From Candidatus Oscillibacter pullicola (lineage in GTDB: Bacteria; Bacillota; Clostridia; Oscillospirales; Oscillospiraceae), in NCBI GenBank assembly GCA_019118935.1, contig DWXY01000124.1:1-64000 (forward strand): 64,000 bases of DNA. Direction: 5' to 3'. Shown here piece after piece: positions 24,663 through 32,414 of this stretch (positions are counted from its first letter, which is position 1; each line of letters starts with the position of its first letter). The notes under the pieces were generated by a model that had not been told where the DNA came from, ran no database searches, and was given only the letters and a program-made list of their open reading frames with translations. A program made the translations under genes and the position numbers.

Positions 24663-25675
24663 TCCTTTGGCTTTTTCTTTGATTTTTTTACATGTGACAA
24701 GGGATTTGCCTTTGCAGCTATCCGCAGGGATTCGTTGTCGATGTGGGTGTAGATTTCCGTGGTGTTCAGATGGTCGTGGCCCAGCACCTCCTGGACGGCC
24801 CGGACGTCCACGCCGTTCTGCAGCATCAGCGTGGCGGCGGTGTGCCGCAGCTTGTGGGAGCTGTACTCCGCCGGGTCGATGCCCGCCTGACCCAGCCGCT
24901 TTTTCACCATGGCGTGGACCGTGGAGCGGCTGATCCGCTCGTTCTGGGAGGAGAGGAAGAGGGCGTTTGCGTCCCGGCCGGTGATGGGCCGCCGCACCGC
25001 CAGATATTTGGCGATGGCGTCCTGGCAGGCGTCGTTCAGGTAGATGATCCGGACCTTGTTGCCCTTGCCAAGAACCCGCAGGGCATCCTCCTGGATGTCG
25101 GAGAGGTTCAAACCCACCAGCTCGCTGATCCGCAGCCCGCAGTTGAGGAACAGCGTCAGGATGCAGTAATCCCGCTCCTGATTTTTGCCGTCCACGGAGT
25201 CCAAAAGCTGGATGCTCTCGTCCAAGGTCAGGTATTTGGGCAGGGTTTTCTTCAATTTCGGAGAATCCATATCTTTGACAGGATTTTCACGAAGTAAGTG
25301 CATCTTATTGGTGAGGTAGTTGTAAAACGACCGGATCGTGGCGATCTTCCGGGCCCGGGACGCGGCGTTGAGGCCGTAGCCGGAATTGGGGCTGTTCTGG
25401 TGCTGGACCCGGTCCCGGCTGAGGTACGTCATGTAGCCGTAAATGTCCGTCAGGGTCACGGAGGCCACGAAGTCCAGATCCACGTCCATGATGTCGATCT
25501 CGTCCAGAGACCGGTCACGCAGGGACGGGTCCCGGGTCTGCTTGAGATAGCGGAAGAAATTCCGCAGGTCCAGGAAGTATTCGTCCACGGTCCGCTTGGA
25601 GTGGGCTTTGATGGTCTCGTGGTACGAGAGAAAGTCCCGCAGAATCTGCGGCGCTTCGGTGCGGTAATCAGCCAT
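24653..25675 (-). CDS. Tyrosine recombinase (XerC/phage-integrase family)
   Basis: A 340-residue site-specific recombinase. An N-terminal SAM-like core-binding domain (LRDFLSYHETIKAHSKRTVDEY) is followed by the catalytic domain with all expected residues: Arg in GLRISELVG, Lys in LGKGNKVRII, HKLRH, GHDHLNTTE, and the nucleophile Tyr in EIYTHIDNE. The C-terminal tail is Lys-rich. I chose the start at 25675 from protein homology. No good ribosome binding site is visible and the frame is open further upstream, so the start is uncertain. It borders the accessory island and could be its integrase or a XerC equivalent. Confidence 0.87.
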   Translation of the reverse strand: MADYRTEAPQILRDFLSYHETIKAHSKRTVDEYFLDLRNFFRYLKQTRDPSLRDRSLDEIDIMDVDLDFVASVTLTDIYGYMTYLSRDRVQHQNSPNSGYGLNAASRARKIATIRSFYNYLTNKMHLLRENPVKDMDSPKLKKTLPKYLTLDESIQLLDSVDGKNQERDYCILTLFLNCGLRISELVGLNLSDIQEDALRVLGKGNKVRIIYLNDACQDAIAKYLAVRRPITGRDANALFLSSQNERISRSTVHAMVKKRLGQAGIDPAEYSSHKLRHTAATLMLQNGVDVRAVQEVLGHDHLNTTEIYTHIDNESLRIAAKANPLSHVKKSKKKPKETG

Positions 25676-26220
25676 AACGGTGTCAACTTGCGGGCAGATG
25701 TTCGGCGCAGCCGCGGAGCGGCTTCCGGAGGGACTCAGGCCGTGCCGGGGGCCTGAAAAGGGCTCCAGAGCGGTTTGCCTCTCCCCTAGATTGAACAAAA
25801 TTTTTATTTTGTTCAAAAACACAGGTCCTACAAAAAGGGCCATCCCCTCCGGGTCCGCCCCTTTTCTCCGTCCCTGGTTTCTGTCCGGTCCTCGCCCTGA
25901 CGTCCCGTCAGGCTGCGCGCGGAAAAGCCGTCCAAGCATCGCCGCAAGCCGCGTCTTTTCCGCGCTTGGGCTTCGCCGCTGCGGACCAACAAAATAAGGG
26001 TCTTTTGTGCAATTTCGCGGCCAATGACCCTGCATTTTCGGGCCACAGGCTCCCGCATCTGCCCGCGTGTCTCCTTTCCTGAAAGATGGCGCCGCCGGGG
26101 CTGTTCTACCGCCGTGGCGCAGGATTTGATGGGTGTCAACCCCTTCGTGAAAAGGTGCAAGGGGTTGACACCCTCAGTATAGTGCGCCACTACCCCTTTT
26201 GTCAACCAAAAGTTTACCAC
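25676..26220. other. Intergenic region rich in inverted repeats between two recombinases
   Basis: No gene is supported here. It contains perfect or near-perfect dyads: an 11-bp TTGAACAAAAT stem with a TTTT loop at 25791-25816, a CCTGACG/CGTCAGG dyad near 25899-25915, an 11-bp GCGCGGAAAAG/CTTTTCCGCGC pair around 25916-25966, and the 15-bp inverted repeat at 26131-26173. Such density fits recombination or regulatory sites, but none can be assigned. Confidence 0.5.
26131..26173. promoter_or_regulatory. Perfect 15-bp inverted repeat with GGGGTTGACA core
   Basis: GGGTGTCAACCCCTT (26131-26145) and its exact complement (26159-26173) flank a 13-base spacer. The motif GCAAGGGGTTGAC in the right arm recurs at 27934-27946 and, with one change, at 28516-28528. 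It may be an operator, a replication site or a recombinase site. Confidence 0.55.
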
Positions 26221-26751
26221 TCACCGTCCCCGCGCGGCCCGTCTCCGCTCCATCAGCTGCTGCCTGTCGCTGAGCAGCTGGTCCGCCATGGCGTAAATGG
26301 CTGTGACCGCCAGCGAGCTGTGGGCCAGCGCCCGCTGGACCTTCTCGATGCTGCCGTACTTCTCCCGCAGCCGCACGGCGTAGACCTTGCGGAAGCTATG
26401 TGTCCCAATGTTTTGCGGCAGCCGGAAGGCCTTGGCCGCCCGCTTCACGTCCTTCCAGACGGCCTGCCGGGTCTTGTGGGTCCCCGGCTTGCTGCCGGGG
26501 AACGCCCAGACCTCCCCGGCCTGGGCCCGGATGGCCGCCAGAAGGTCCTTCGGCAGGCCGCAGCGGTGCTTCTTGCCCGTCTTTTTTTCCAGCACCCACA
26601 TGGAGGGCGCCAGCTGCTCCGTGCGCAGGTCCAGCACGTCCGAAATCCGCAGACCGGTATGTAAAACGGTCTCAAGGATCAGCGCGTTTTGCCTCGTCAG
26701 CAGGGCCAGGACGCGCCCCAGCTCATAGTCCAGCAGGAACTCCGTTCTCAT
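26221..26751 (-). CDS. Small single-domain tyrosine recombinase/integrase
   Basis: A 176-residue protein made of the catalytic domain alone, without the N-terminal core-binding domain, as in FimB/FimE-sized recombinases. The conserved residues are Arg in GLRISDVLDL, Lys near KKTGKKHRC, HSFRK, LAHSSLAVT, and the nucleophile Tyr in AIYAMAD. GGAGG seven bases before the ATG at 26751 supports this start. It lies downstream of the HUH Rep gene on the same strand, with a palindrome-rich 149-base gap. Inversion or integration of the island is a plausible role. Confidence 0.85.
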   Translation of the reverse strand: MRTEFLLDYELGRVLALLTRQNALILETVLHTGLRISDVLDLRTEQLAPSMWVLEKKTGKKHRCGLPKDLLAAIRAQAGEVWAFPGSKPGTHKTRQAVWKDVKRAAKAFRLPQNIGTHSFRKVYAVRLREKYGSIEKVQRALAHSSLAVTAIYAMADQLLSDRQQLMERRRAARGR

Positions 26752-26810
26752 CGCAAAACCTCCATCACTCCCCCCTTTCAGGGGGTCATTTTTGCCGCCC
26801 ACTCCGCCGC

Positions 26811-26832
26811 AGCCCCTGGGCCCCAGGGGCTG
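26811..26832. terminator. GC-rich palindrome between rep and the small recombinase
   Basis: AGCCCCTGG and CCAGGGGCT pair around a GCC loop. It may be a terminator without a strong T tract, or a site of action. Confidence 0.35.
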
Positions 26833-26900
26833 GCGGGCGCGGTTGACAATCCGAAAAAAGTAAACCAGCCGCCGTGGCCCGAAAATCCGGACGCGGCTTT

Positions 26901-27797
26901 TCAGCCGCCGCCGGTTCCCTTACAAGAATCTTGTAAAGGCGACTGCCGCAGCCGCAGGAAGCGGGCCCAGGGCAGGGCCTCGATCTGGAAGGGCTCCGCC
27001 CCCTCCGCCCGCAGCAGGGTCTCAAAATCCACGTCCGACCAGGACACCTGCGGCCGCCGCAGCCGCCCGCCGGAGTAGTACCACCGCCCGCCGATCTTTT
27101 CCTGCTGCTTGGCGATGTACTTGCAGCAGTAGCCCACGGCGGCGGCCCGCTCGCCGTACAGGCGAATGGCGGTGGAGAAGCCCCAGCCCCAGGCTGGCAG
27201 GTTGTAGATGGGGTGCCCGCCCTCGTCCCGGTGGCCGCTGTCCACAGCGGCCAGGGCGCCGTTGAAGAAGCCGTGAAAGTGGATGGCCCCGTCCCTGTGG
27301 TGCTCCGGCACCAGGACGTACGAGAGGCCGTCCCGGCGCACCCGGTTGTCCAGCCAGTGGTTCAGGTGGCGCACCACCTCCGCCGGGTCATACCGGTCGA
27401 TGCGGGCCGGGTCCAGGGTCAACGTGACGAAGTATTCCCAATCGTTGCAAAGGCCCAGGTCCCGGACGGCCACGCGGGCCCGCCGCTGGGCCCGCTCCCG
27501 GCTGGCCCTGGCGGCCCGTTCCGCCCTGGCCCTGGCCTCGCGGCCGTCCTCGTCCTGGATGGCCTCCCGTTCCAGCAGCTCATAGTCGGCCTCCCGCTCC
27601 GCCAGGGACCGGCGCCGGGGCGGCGCCAGGGGGTCCGCGTCGCCGTCGAATCGCTCCGGCTCCCGGCGGACCTCCCCGCCCCCAAAGGGGGCGGAGGCCG
27701 CCACGATCTCCGTGCTGCCGTCGGGGTACCGCTTCACGCGGCAGTTGTGCAGCTGTTCCATGGTCTCATCAGCTGGCAGATGGGAATGGGACATCAT
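26901..27797 (-). CDS. HUH-type rolling-circle replication initiator (Rep)
   Basis: A 298-residue protein resembling Rep proteins of small plasmids and single-stranded DNA phages. In order it has a motif-I-like EYFVTLTLDP, the metal-binding HFH at residues 173-175 (AIHFHGFFNG), and the tyrosine motif GYCCKYIAKQ with Tyr223 and Tyr227 as candidate nucleophiles. The N-terminal 110 residues are charged and rich in Arg, Ala and Glu. The start is uncertain because no clear Shine-Dalgarno is visible. With the small recombinase it suggests an integrated plasmid or phage-like element. No capsid or mobilisation gene is present. Confidence 0.8.
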   Translation of the reverse strand: MMSHSHLPADETMEQLHNCRVKRYPDGSTEIVAASAPFGGGEVRREPERFDGDADPLAPPRRRSLAEREADYELLEREAIQDEDGREARARAERAARASRERAQRRARVAVRDLGLCNDWEYFVTLTLDPARIDRYDPAEVVRHLNHWLDNRVRRDGLSYVLVPEHHRDGAIHFHGFFNGALAAVDSGHRDEGGHPIYNLPAWGWGFSTAIRLYGERAAAVGYCCKYIAKQQEKIGGRWYYSGGRLRRPQVSWSDVDFETLLRAEGAEPFQIEALPWARFLRLRQSPLQDSCKGTGGG

Positions 27798-28812
27798 CCC
27801 GGCCAGGGCGGGGCAGCCCCAGACAGAGCCCTGTCAGGGCGCCCCTCTGACGGAATAATGTCCTAATATCAAGTAGGGGGCCGCCCCCTTCGGGGGCTTG
27901 ACAGCAGCGCCGCCGCTGTGGTACGATAGACCCGCAAGGGGTTGACTCTGCCAAGAGTTTTCCTTCCCGGAAGCGTCCAGGCCACGGCCTGGGCGCTTTC
28001 CTTTTGCGCCGGACGCCGTCCCTTGTGGATGGTGCTCCTTGCAGCGGGGCGTCGGGGGGCCGCAGCTGCGGGCCCGCCTTGCGGCGGCTCCCTCCGCCCT
28101 GGCCCCCGCTCCGTGCCCCGCTTGCCCCGTGCTCGCCCCCTCAGGGGGTCTGCGCCGGGGCGAACCAAGGTGGGGCGCATGGGCAGCCCCCGCCGTTGGC
28201 GGGGGTCCGCTGTCGCCTGCCCGCGCCCCCGGCGGGGCCGCTCGCGGGCCGCTCCTGGGCGGTCGCGGCAGCCTCTGCCGCCCCCCTGGCGGGCCAGCGC
28301 CCCACAGGGGGCGCGGCCCGCCATTCCCCCCTCGGCGGCCCTTGGGCCGTTCCTCGGGGGCGGTGCTCCGGCGGCCCCGCCTCCGGCGCGTGGGGGCTCT
28401 GGCCTGTTCCGCGCCGGGCCTGTCCGCTGCCTGGTCCTTCTTCCCCTGGCGCTTCCGCCCGCAGCCCTCGCCCCTTCCCCCTCCCGTCCCCCTCCCCCTC
28501 CGGGGGCGGGGGAGCGCAAGAGGTTGACGCCCGCTGCGGCGGGGACGGGCGGCGCCCCCCTACCCCAGCGCACAAAAAAAGCCTCCCCGCCTGTGGCTCC
28601 CGCCACCCGCGAAAAGGCACAAAAGACGTATTTTGTTCAATTTTCCATCTTCCCGCAAAACCTCCTTCCCTGACAGGTCTATTGAAAATTTCCAGACCGG
28701 ACCACAGCCGCAGCGACGGCGGCACACGCCGGAATGCGCGGCGCATCTCCGGACCGGACATAAAAACCGCCGCTTTCGGCAAAGCTAGTCCCAAATCCAT
28801 GGAGATGGGATG
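27798..28812. other. GC-rich non-coding region of the accessory island
   Basis: No credible gene is present. Open frames exist in several phases but encode only Pro/Ala/Arg/Gly low-complexity sequence, as expected for very GC-rich DNA. The region holds a plus-strand promoter (27898-27927), two GGTTGAC repeats, and many CCCCC/GGGGG hairpins between about 28030 and 28510. It is next to the Rep gene and could contain the replication origin or a structured RNA; this is inference. Confidence 0.5.
27898..27927 (+). promoter_or_regulatory. Plus-strand promoter reading into non-coding DNA
   Basis: TTGACA (27898-27903), an 18-base spacer and TACGAT (27922-27927) with an extended TG. No gene follows on this strand for about 0.9 kb. 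Confidence 0.6.
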
Positions 28813-29052
28813 ATGTGTATGAGTTTGATTCCCTGTACCAGCCAATGTGTGTACCAGCAGGACGGCGTCTGCACGCTGGACAGCGCCGCCGCGGCGGGCC
28901 TCCCCGCCCTGGGCGGCGCCTGCGTCCACTTCATTCCGACGGACGAAGGGCGGCTCGGATCGCCTCACCGATATTCCGCACCGGGATCAGCCGAAGCCCC
29001 GCAGGCGCGGCCAGCTCCCCGGTCCGGCGGGACGGGATCAGGCACTGGGTAA
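28813..29052 (+). CDS. Small Cys-rich protein, 3' end overlapping radA
   Basis: The first 45 residues (CMSLIPCTSQCVYQQDGVCTLD, then CVHFIP after a spacer) match a family of about 50-residue clostridial proteins with a CxxxC...C...C pattern. Such proteins are sometimes mis-named hydroxymyristoyl-ACP dehydratase. GGAGATGGG lies upstream of the ATG. Family members normally stop just after the last Cys, but here the frame continues for another 30 low-complexity residues across the convergent radA 3' end. The stop may have been lost by rearrangement at the island border. Confidence 0.6.
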   Translation: MCMSLIPCTSQCVYQQDGVCTLDSAAAAGLPALGGACVHFIPTDEGRLGSPHRYSAPGSAEAPQARPAPRSGGTGSGTG

Positions 29053-30307
29053 AGCCCAGCCGCCGGACCTCGCTGACCCGCTGGCCCAGCTGGCTGACGG
29101 ACCGCAGCTCCCCGGTGAGGCCCACCTCCCCGATGGCCACCAAATCCGCCGGCACCGGCCGGTCCAGATAGCTGGAGGCCAGGGCGATCACCGCCGCCAG
29201 GTCCGCCGCGGGCTCGTCCAGGCTCAGTCCGCCGATGATGTTCAGATATGCGTCGCAGGCGGAGACCTTCAGGCCGCCCCGCTTCTCCAGCACCGCCAGC
29301 AGCATGGCGAATCGGTTGTAGTCAAAGCCGTTGCTGGTGCGGCGGGGATTGCCCGCCGGAGACGACACCGCCAGCGCCTGAATCTCCGCCAGCACCGGCC
29401 TTGCCCCCTCCATCACGCAGGTGACGCAGGTGCCGGGGGCGTCCTCGGGGCGGCCGGACAGCAGCATCTCCGACGGGTTCTCCACCTCCACGAGGCCGCT
29501 GTCCCGCATTTCAAAGACGCCGATCTCATTGGTGGCGCCGAAGCGGTTCTTGGCCGCCCGCAGGATGCGGTAGGCGGTGTGCTGGTCCCCCTCGAAGTAC
29601 AGCACGCAGTCCACCATGTGCTCCAGGACCTTGGGGCCGGCGATGGACCCCTCCTTGTTCACGTGGCCGATGACGAACACCGTGATTCCCTGCCCCTTGG
29701 CCAGCTGCATCAGAGCCATGGTGCAGTCCTTCACCTGGCTGACGCTGCCCGCCGGGGACTCCAGCGCGTCGTTGTACAGGGTCTGGATGGAGTCCACGAT
29801 CAGCACGTCCGGCGCCTCCGCCGCCACGGACTCCAGCAGGTCCCCCAGGCTGGTCTCGGAGATCACGAACAGCCGTTCGCTCTGCACGTCCAGCCGCTTG
29901 GCCCGGAGCTTCAGCTGGTGCTCCGACTCCTCGCCGGATACATACAGCACCTTATTCTCCCGGCAGAGGCTCTCGCAAATCTGGAGCATCAGCGTGGACT
30001 TGCCGATCCCCGGCGCGCCGCCCACCAGCACCAGCGAGCCCTTGACGGCGCCGCCGCCCAGGACCCGGTCCAGCTCTCCCATGCCGGTGGAGAACCGGAT
30101 TTCCTCGTCCGCCTCCAGCTCTGTCACCGGCCGGGCCCGGCGGACGGTCCCCCTTCCTGCCGGGCGGGAGGCCCCCTTCCCTGCCGCCTTGGCGGCCTGG
30201 GGCTGCTCCACGATGGTATTCCACGCCCCGCAGGCCGGGCACTTCCCCGCCCATTTGGGCGTCTCATTGCCGCACTCCGTGCAGTAGAACAGGGTCTTGG
30301 GTTTCAT
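28931..30307 (-). CDS. radA: DNA repair protein RadA/Sms
   Basis: RadA is a hexameric helicase that drives branch migration in RecA-mediated recombination. The 458-residue protein has the N-terminal zinc finger CTECG...CPACG, the RecA-like core with Walker A GGAPGIGKST, the RadA-specific KNRFG motif, and a C-terminal Lon-protease-like domain (VSACDAYLNIIGGLSLDEPAADL). Of two adjacent ATGs I prefer 30307, which is five bases from GGGAGG. Its 3' end overlaps a convergent small gene. Confidence 0.95.
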   Translation of the reverse strand: MKPKTLFYCTECGNETPKWAGKCPACGAWNTIVEQPQAAKAAGKGASRPAGRGTVRRARPVTELEADEEIRFSTGMGELDRVLGGGAVKGSLVLVGGAPGIGKSTLMLQICESLCRENKVLYVSGEESEHQLKLRAKRLDVQSERLFVISETSLGDLLESVAAEAPDVLIVDSIQTLYNDALESPAGSVSQVKDCTMALMQLAKGQGITVFVIGHVNKEGSIAGPKVLEHMVDCVLYFEGDQHTAYRILRAAKNRFGATNEIGVFEMRDSGLVEVENPSEMLLSGRPEDAPGTCVTCVMEGARPVLAEIQALAVSSPAGNPRRTSNGFDYNRFAMLLAVLEKRGGLKVSACDAYLNIIGGLSLDEPAADLAAVIALASSYLDRPVPADLVAIGEVGLTGELRSVSQLGQRVSEVRRLGFTQCLIPSRRTGELAAPAGLRLIPVRNIGEAIRAALRPSE

Positions 30308-30319
30308 CATAACCTCCCA

Positions 30320-30402
30320 TAAAAAGATAAAAGATATGAGATCAGAGATAAAAGATAGGCGGAATATCTCTTATCTTTTCTCTTTTAACTCTTATCTGAA
30401 TT
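30320..30402. repeat. AT-rich GATAAAAG/TATCTTTT hairpin repeat, second copy
   Basis: It has the same build as 18360-18435 in the opposite orientation: AGATAAAAGATATGAGAT units on one side and TCTTATCTTTTCTC units on the other. It supplies the last codons and stop of cwlD and the leader of radA. Confidence 0.6.
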
Positions 30403-31107
30403 CAGTACGCCCGCCGCGATGGCGGCCGCCAGCTTTGTCTGATACCCCGGGTCCTTCAGCTGCTCCGTCTCCGCGGCGTTGGAGAGGAAGCCGCACTCCA
30501 CCAGCACGCCGGGGGCGGTGATCTCCTTCATCAGGTACACGGAGGACGGCACCTGGGCGGCCTTCTTCTCATGCCCGGCGTTGATGGCGCCGTTCAGGGC
30601 CTCCTGAATGGACGACGCCAGTTCCTCCGCCCCCTCCTGCCGGTTCCAGAACACCTGGGCCCCCCGGGTGGAGGGCGACGACGGCAGGCTGTTCTGGTGG
30701 ATGCTGAGAAGCACCGCGCCGGGGAGCTCATTCACCAGAGCCACCCGGTTGTGGAGGTCGGAGACCTTCTTCTCCCGCAGGGTGGCGCTGCCGGGGTCGT
30801 AGATGGCGGCGTCCCCCTCCCGGGTGACGGTAGTGGGCACCCCCGCAAAGGTCAGCAGGTCCCGGACCCGCCGGGCGATGGCGAGGTTCAGGCTGCTCTC
30901 CACCGTGCCGTCGGCGGCCACGGCGCCGCCGTCCTCCCCGCCGTGGCCGGCGTCCACCACCACGACGGGAGACGCCCCTTCCTCCCCGGGGGCGAACGCC
31001 GCCGTGAAGGCGGCGTTCCCATGCCACAGCACGGCGGAGAGCCCGGCGACAAAACAGCACAGCAGCACAACATACGCCACATGGCGCTTTCGGATCAGAA
31101 TAATCAC
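30385..31107 (-). CDS. cwlD: Germination-specific N-acetylmuramoyl-L-alanine amidase CwlD
   Basis: CwlD removes peptides from muramic acid so that muramic-delta-lactam can form in the spore cortex. The 240-residue protein has an N-terminal membrane segment (AYVVLLCCFVAGLSAVLW) and the Amidase_3 zinc ligands in DAGHGGEDGG, TVESSLNLAIA and LLSIHQNS. The catalytic Glu is in VLVECGFLSN. The KKVSDLHNR segment is typical of CwlD. The GTG at 31107 is chosen because AGGGGGTG lies six bases upstream. The final residues (NSDKS) come from the AT-rich repeat that provides the stop. Confidence 0.9.
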   Translation of the reverse strand: MIILIRKRHVAYVVLLCCFVAGLSAVLWHGNAAFTAAFAPGEEGASPVVVVDAGHGGEDGGAVAADGTVESSLNLAIARRVRDLLTFAGVPTTVTREGDAAIYDPGSATLREKKVSDLHNRVALVNELPGAVLLSIHQNSLPSSPSTRGAQVFWNRQEGAEELASSIQEALNGAINAGHEKKAAQVPSSVYLMKEITAPGVLVECGFLSNAAETEQLKDPGYQTKLAAAIAAGVLNSDKS

Positions 31108-31227
31108 AGGCGGCACCCCCTGGGGAAAGCCTATTCCCGCCTGCTTATCCCATATTCCCGATTATAGCGGCTCGGGCGCCGGAAATCAAGGGCAGGCTCC
31201 TTTCGGCCCGTCTCCGCATAGGATGGC

Positions 31228-31252
31228 ATGGGCGCATGGTTCCCATGCGCAC
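31228..31252 (+). promoter_or_regulatory. Leader hairpin before the cotJ operon
   Basis: GCGCATGG and CCATGCGC pair around a TTC-type loop about 22 bases upstream of the cotJ start codon. No clear sporulation sigma promoter could be picked by eye. Confidence 0.4.
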
Positions 31253-31274
31253 CCTACCCCAGAAGGAGGCATCC

Positions 31275-31772
31275 ATGCAGATGGAGAAACCCAACACCAA
31301 CACGCCGCCCACGCCGTCCGTGCCTTCCATGCCGCCGTCCGGCTCCTGCCAGCCGAACCAGGGCACTCTGCCCGGCACCTGCGCACCCATGGCGTTTCCC
31401 TTTGTGGCCATGCAGGAGGAGAACCCCGTCCGGTACAGCCGGATGGAGGCCCTGCAGACCGGCACCCTGTTCCCGGGGCTGGACCTGCCCTTCAAGGCGG
31501 CCATCCAGGCCAAGACGAAGATGGCCAACACCGCCCTGGTGGAGCTGATGGCCCTGGACTTTGCCATTGACGAGCTGGGATTGTACCTCACCACCCACGC
31601 CCAGGATCAGGAGGCGCTGCAGCTGTACTGGTCCTATATCAAGCTGGCGAAAGAGGGCCGGGAGAAGTACCAGAAGATGTACGGCCCCCTGCTGCAGACG
31701 GACCTGACGCCGGAGGACGGTTTCGCCTGGCTGAAGGACCCGTGGCCCTGGGAGGAAGGAGGCAATGACTGA
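31275..31772 (+). CDS. Fused CotJA-CotJB spore coat protein
   Basis: A 165-residue protein that joins two normally separate coat proteins. Residues about 1-70 are a Pro-rich leader followed by the CotJA signature RYSRMEALQTGTLFPGLDLPF. From about residue 80, ALVELMALDFAIDELGLYLTTH through the C-terminal PWPWE is CotJB. There is no stop or frameshift between the halves. AAGGAGG precedes the ATG. The stop overlaps the cotJC start (TGATG), so the operon order A-B-C is preserved. The proteins are spore coat components deposited during sporulation. Confidence 0.87.
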   Translation: MQMEKPNTNTPPTPSVPSMPPSGSCQPNQGTLPGTCAPMAFPFVAMQEENPVRYSRMEALQTGTLFPGLDLPFKAAIQAKTKMANTALVELMALDFAIDELGLYLTTHAQDQEALQLYWSYIKLAKEGREKYQKMYGPLLQTDLTPEDGFAWLKDPWPWEEGGND

Positions 31773-32368
31773 TGTTCATTTATGAGAAGAAGCTCCAGTA
31801 CCCGGTGAAGATCAAGAACACCAATCCCAAGCTGGCCTCCGTCATCATCTCCCAGTACGGCGGGCCCGACGGCGAGCTGGGCGCGTCCCTGCGGTACCTG
31901 AGCCAGCGGTACTCCATGCCCTACGCGGAGCTGAAGGGCCTGCTGACCGACATCGGCACCGAAGAGCTGGGCCATTTGGAGATGATCGGCGCCATCGTCC
32001 ACCAGCTGACCAGGGACCTCACGGAAGACCAGATCAGGACCGCCGGCTTTGACACGTATTTTGTGGACCGGACCGCCGGCGTGTACCCCACCGCCGCCTC
32101 CGGCTTCCCTTACAGCGCCGCCAGCATGGCGGTGAAGGGCGACCTGATCGCCGACCTGACGGAGGACCTGGCCGCCGAGCAGAAGGCCCGGGTCACCTAC
32201 GACAACATTCTGCGCCTGAGTGACGACCCGGACGTGAACGACGTCATCAAGTTCCTCCGGGCCCGGGAGATCGTCCACTTCCAGCGCTTCGGCGAGGGTC
32301 TGCGGCTGGCCAAGGACAAGATGAACGAGAAGAACCTGTACTTCGTGAACCCGTCCTTTGACAAGTGA
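31772..32368 (+). CDS. cotJC: CotJC, manganese catalase-family spore coat protein
   Basis: A 198-residue ferritin-like/Mn-catalase protein. The four-helix bundle carries dinuclear-metal ligands visible in TDIGTEELGHLEMIGAI and in the later EDLAAEQKARVTYDNIL and REIVHFQRFGE, giving the E...ExxH...E...ExxH order. It starts MFIYEKKLQYPVKI, as CotJC does. It is translationally coupled to the fused CotJA-CotJB gene and probably forms a complex with that protein in the spore coat. Confidence 0.95.
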   Translation: MFIYEKKLQYPVKIKNTNPKLASVIISQYGGPDGELGASLRYLSQRYSMPYAELKGLLTDIGTEELGHLEMIGAIVHQLTRDLTEDQIRTAGFDTYFVDRTAGVYPTAASGFPYSAASMAVKGDLIADLTEDLAAEQKARVTYDNILRLSDDPDVNDVIKFLRAREIVHFQRFGEGLRLAKDKMNEKNLYFVNPSFDK

Positions 32369-32384
32369 CTGTCCTGAACGGAAA

Positions 32385-32412
32385 ACGCCCGCCCCGAAGG
32401 CTCGGGGCGGGC
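32385..32412 (+). terminator. GC-rich hairpin after cotJC, first copy of a 28-bp duplicate
   Basis: An 11-bp stem GCCCGCCCCGA with an AGGC loop. It is identical to 32577-32604 but lacks a T tract. Confidence 0.6.
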
Positions 32413-32414
32413 AC

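Noticed and set aside
27942-28673. 243-codon open frame in the GC-rich region
   Set aside because: The product is Pro/Ala/Arg low complexity, and several frames on both strands are equally open. This is expected for GC-rich non-coding DNA.
28141-28968. 275-codon minus-strand open frame crossing the island border
   Set aside because: Low-complexity product, no ribosome site, and it overlaps the small Cys-rich gene and the radA end.
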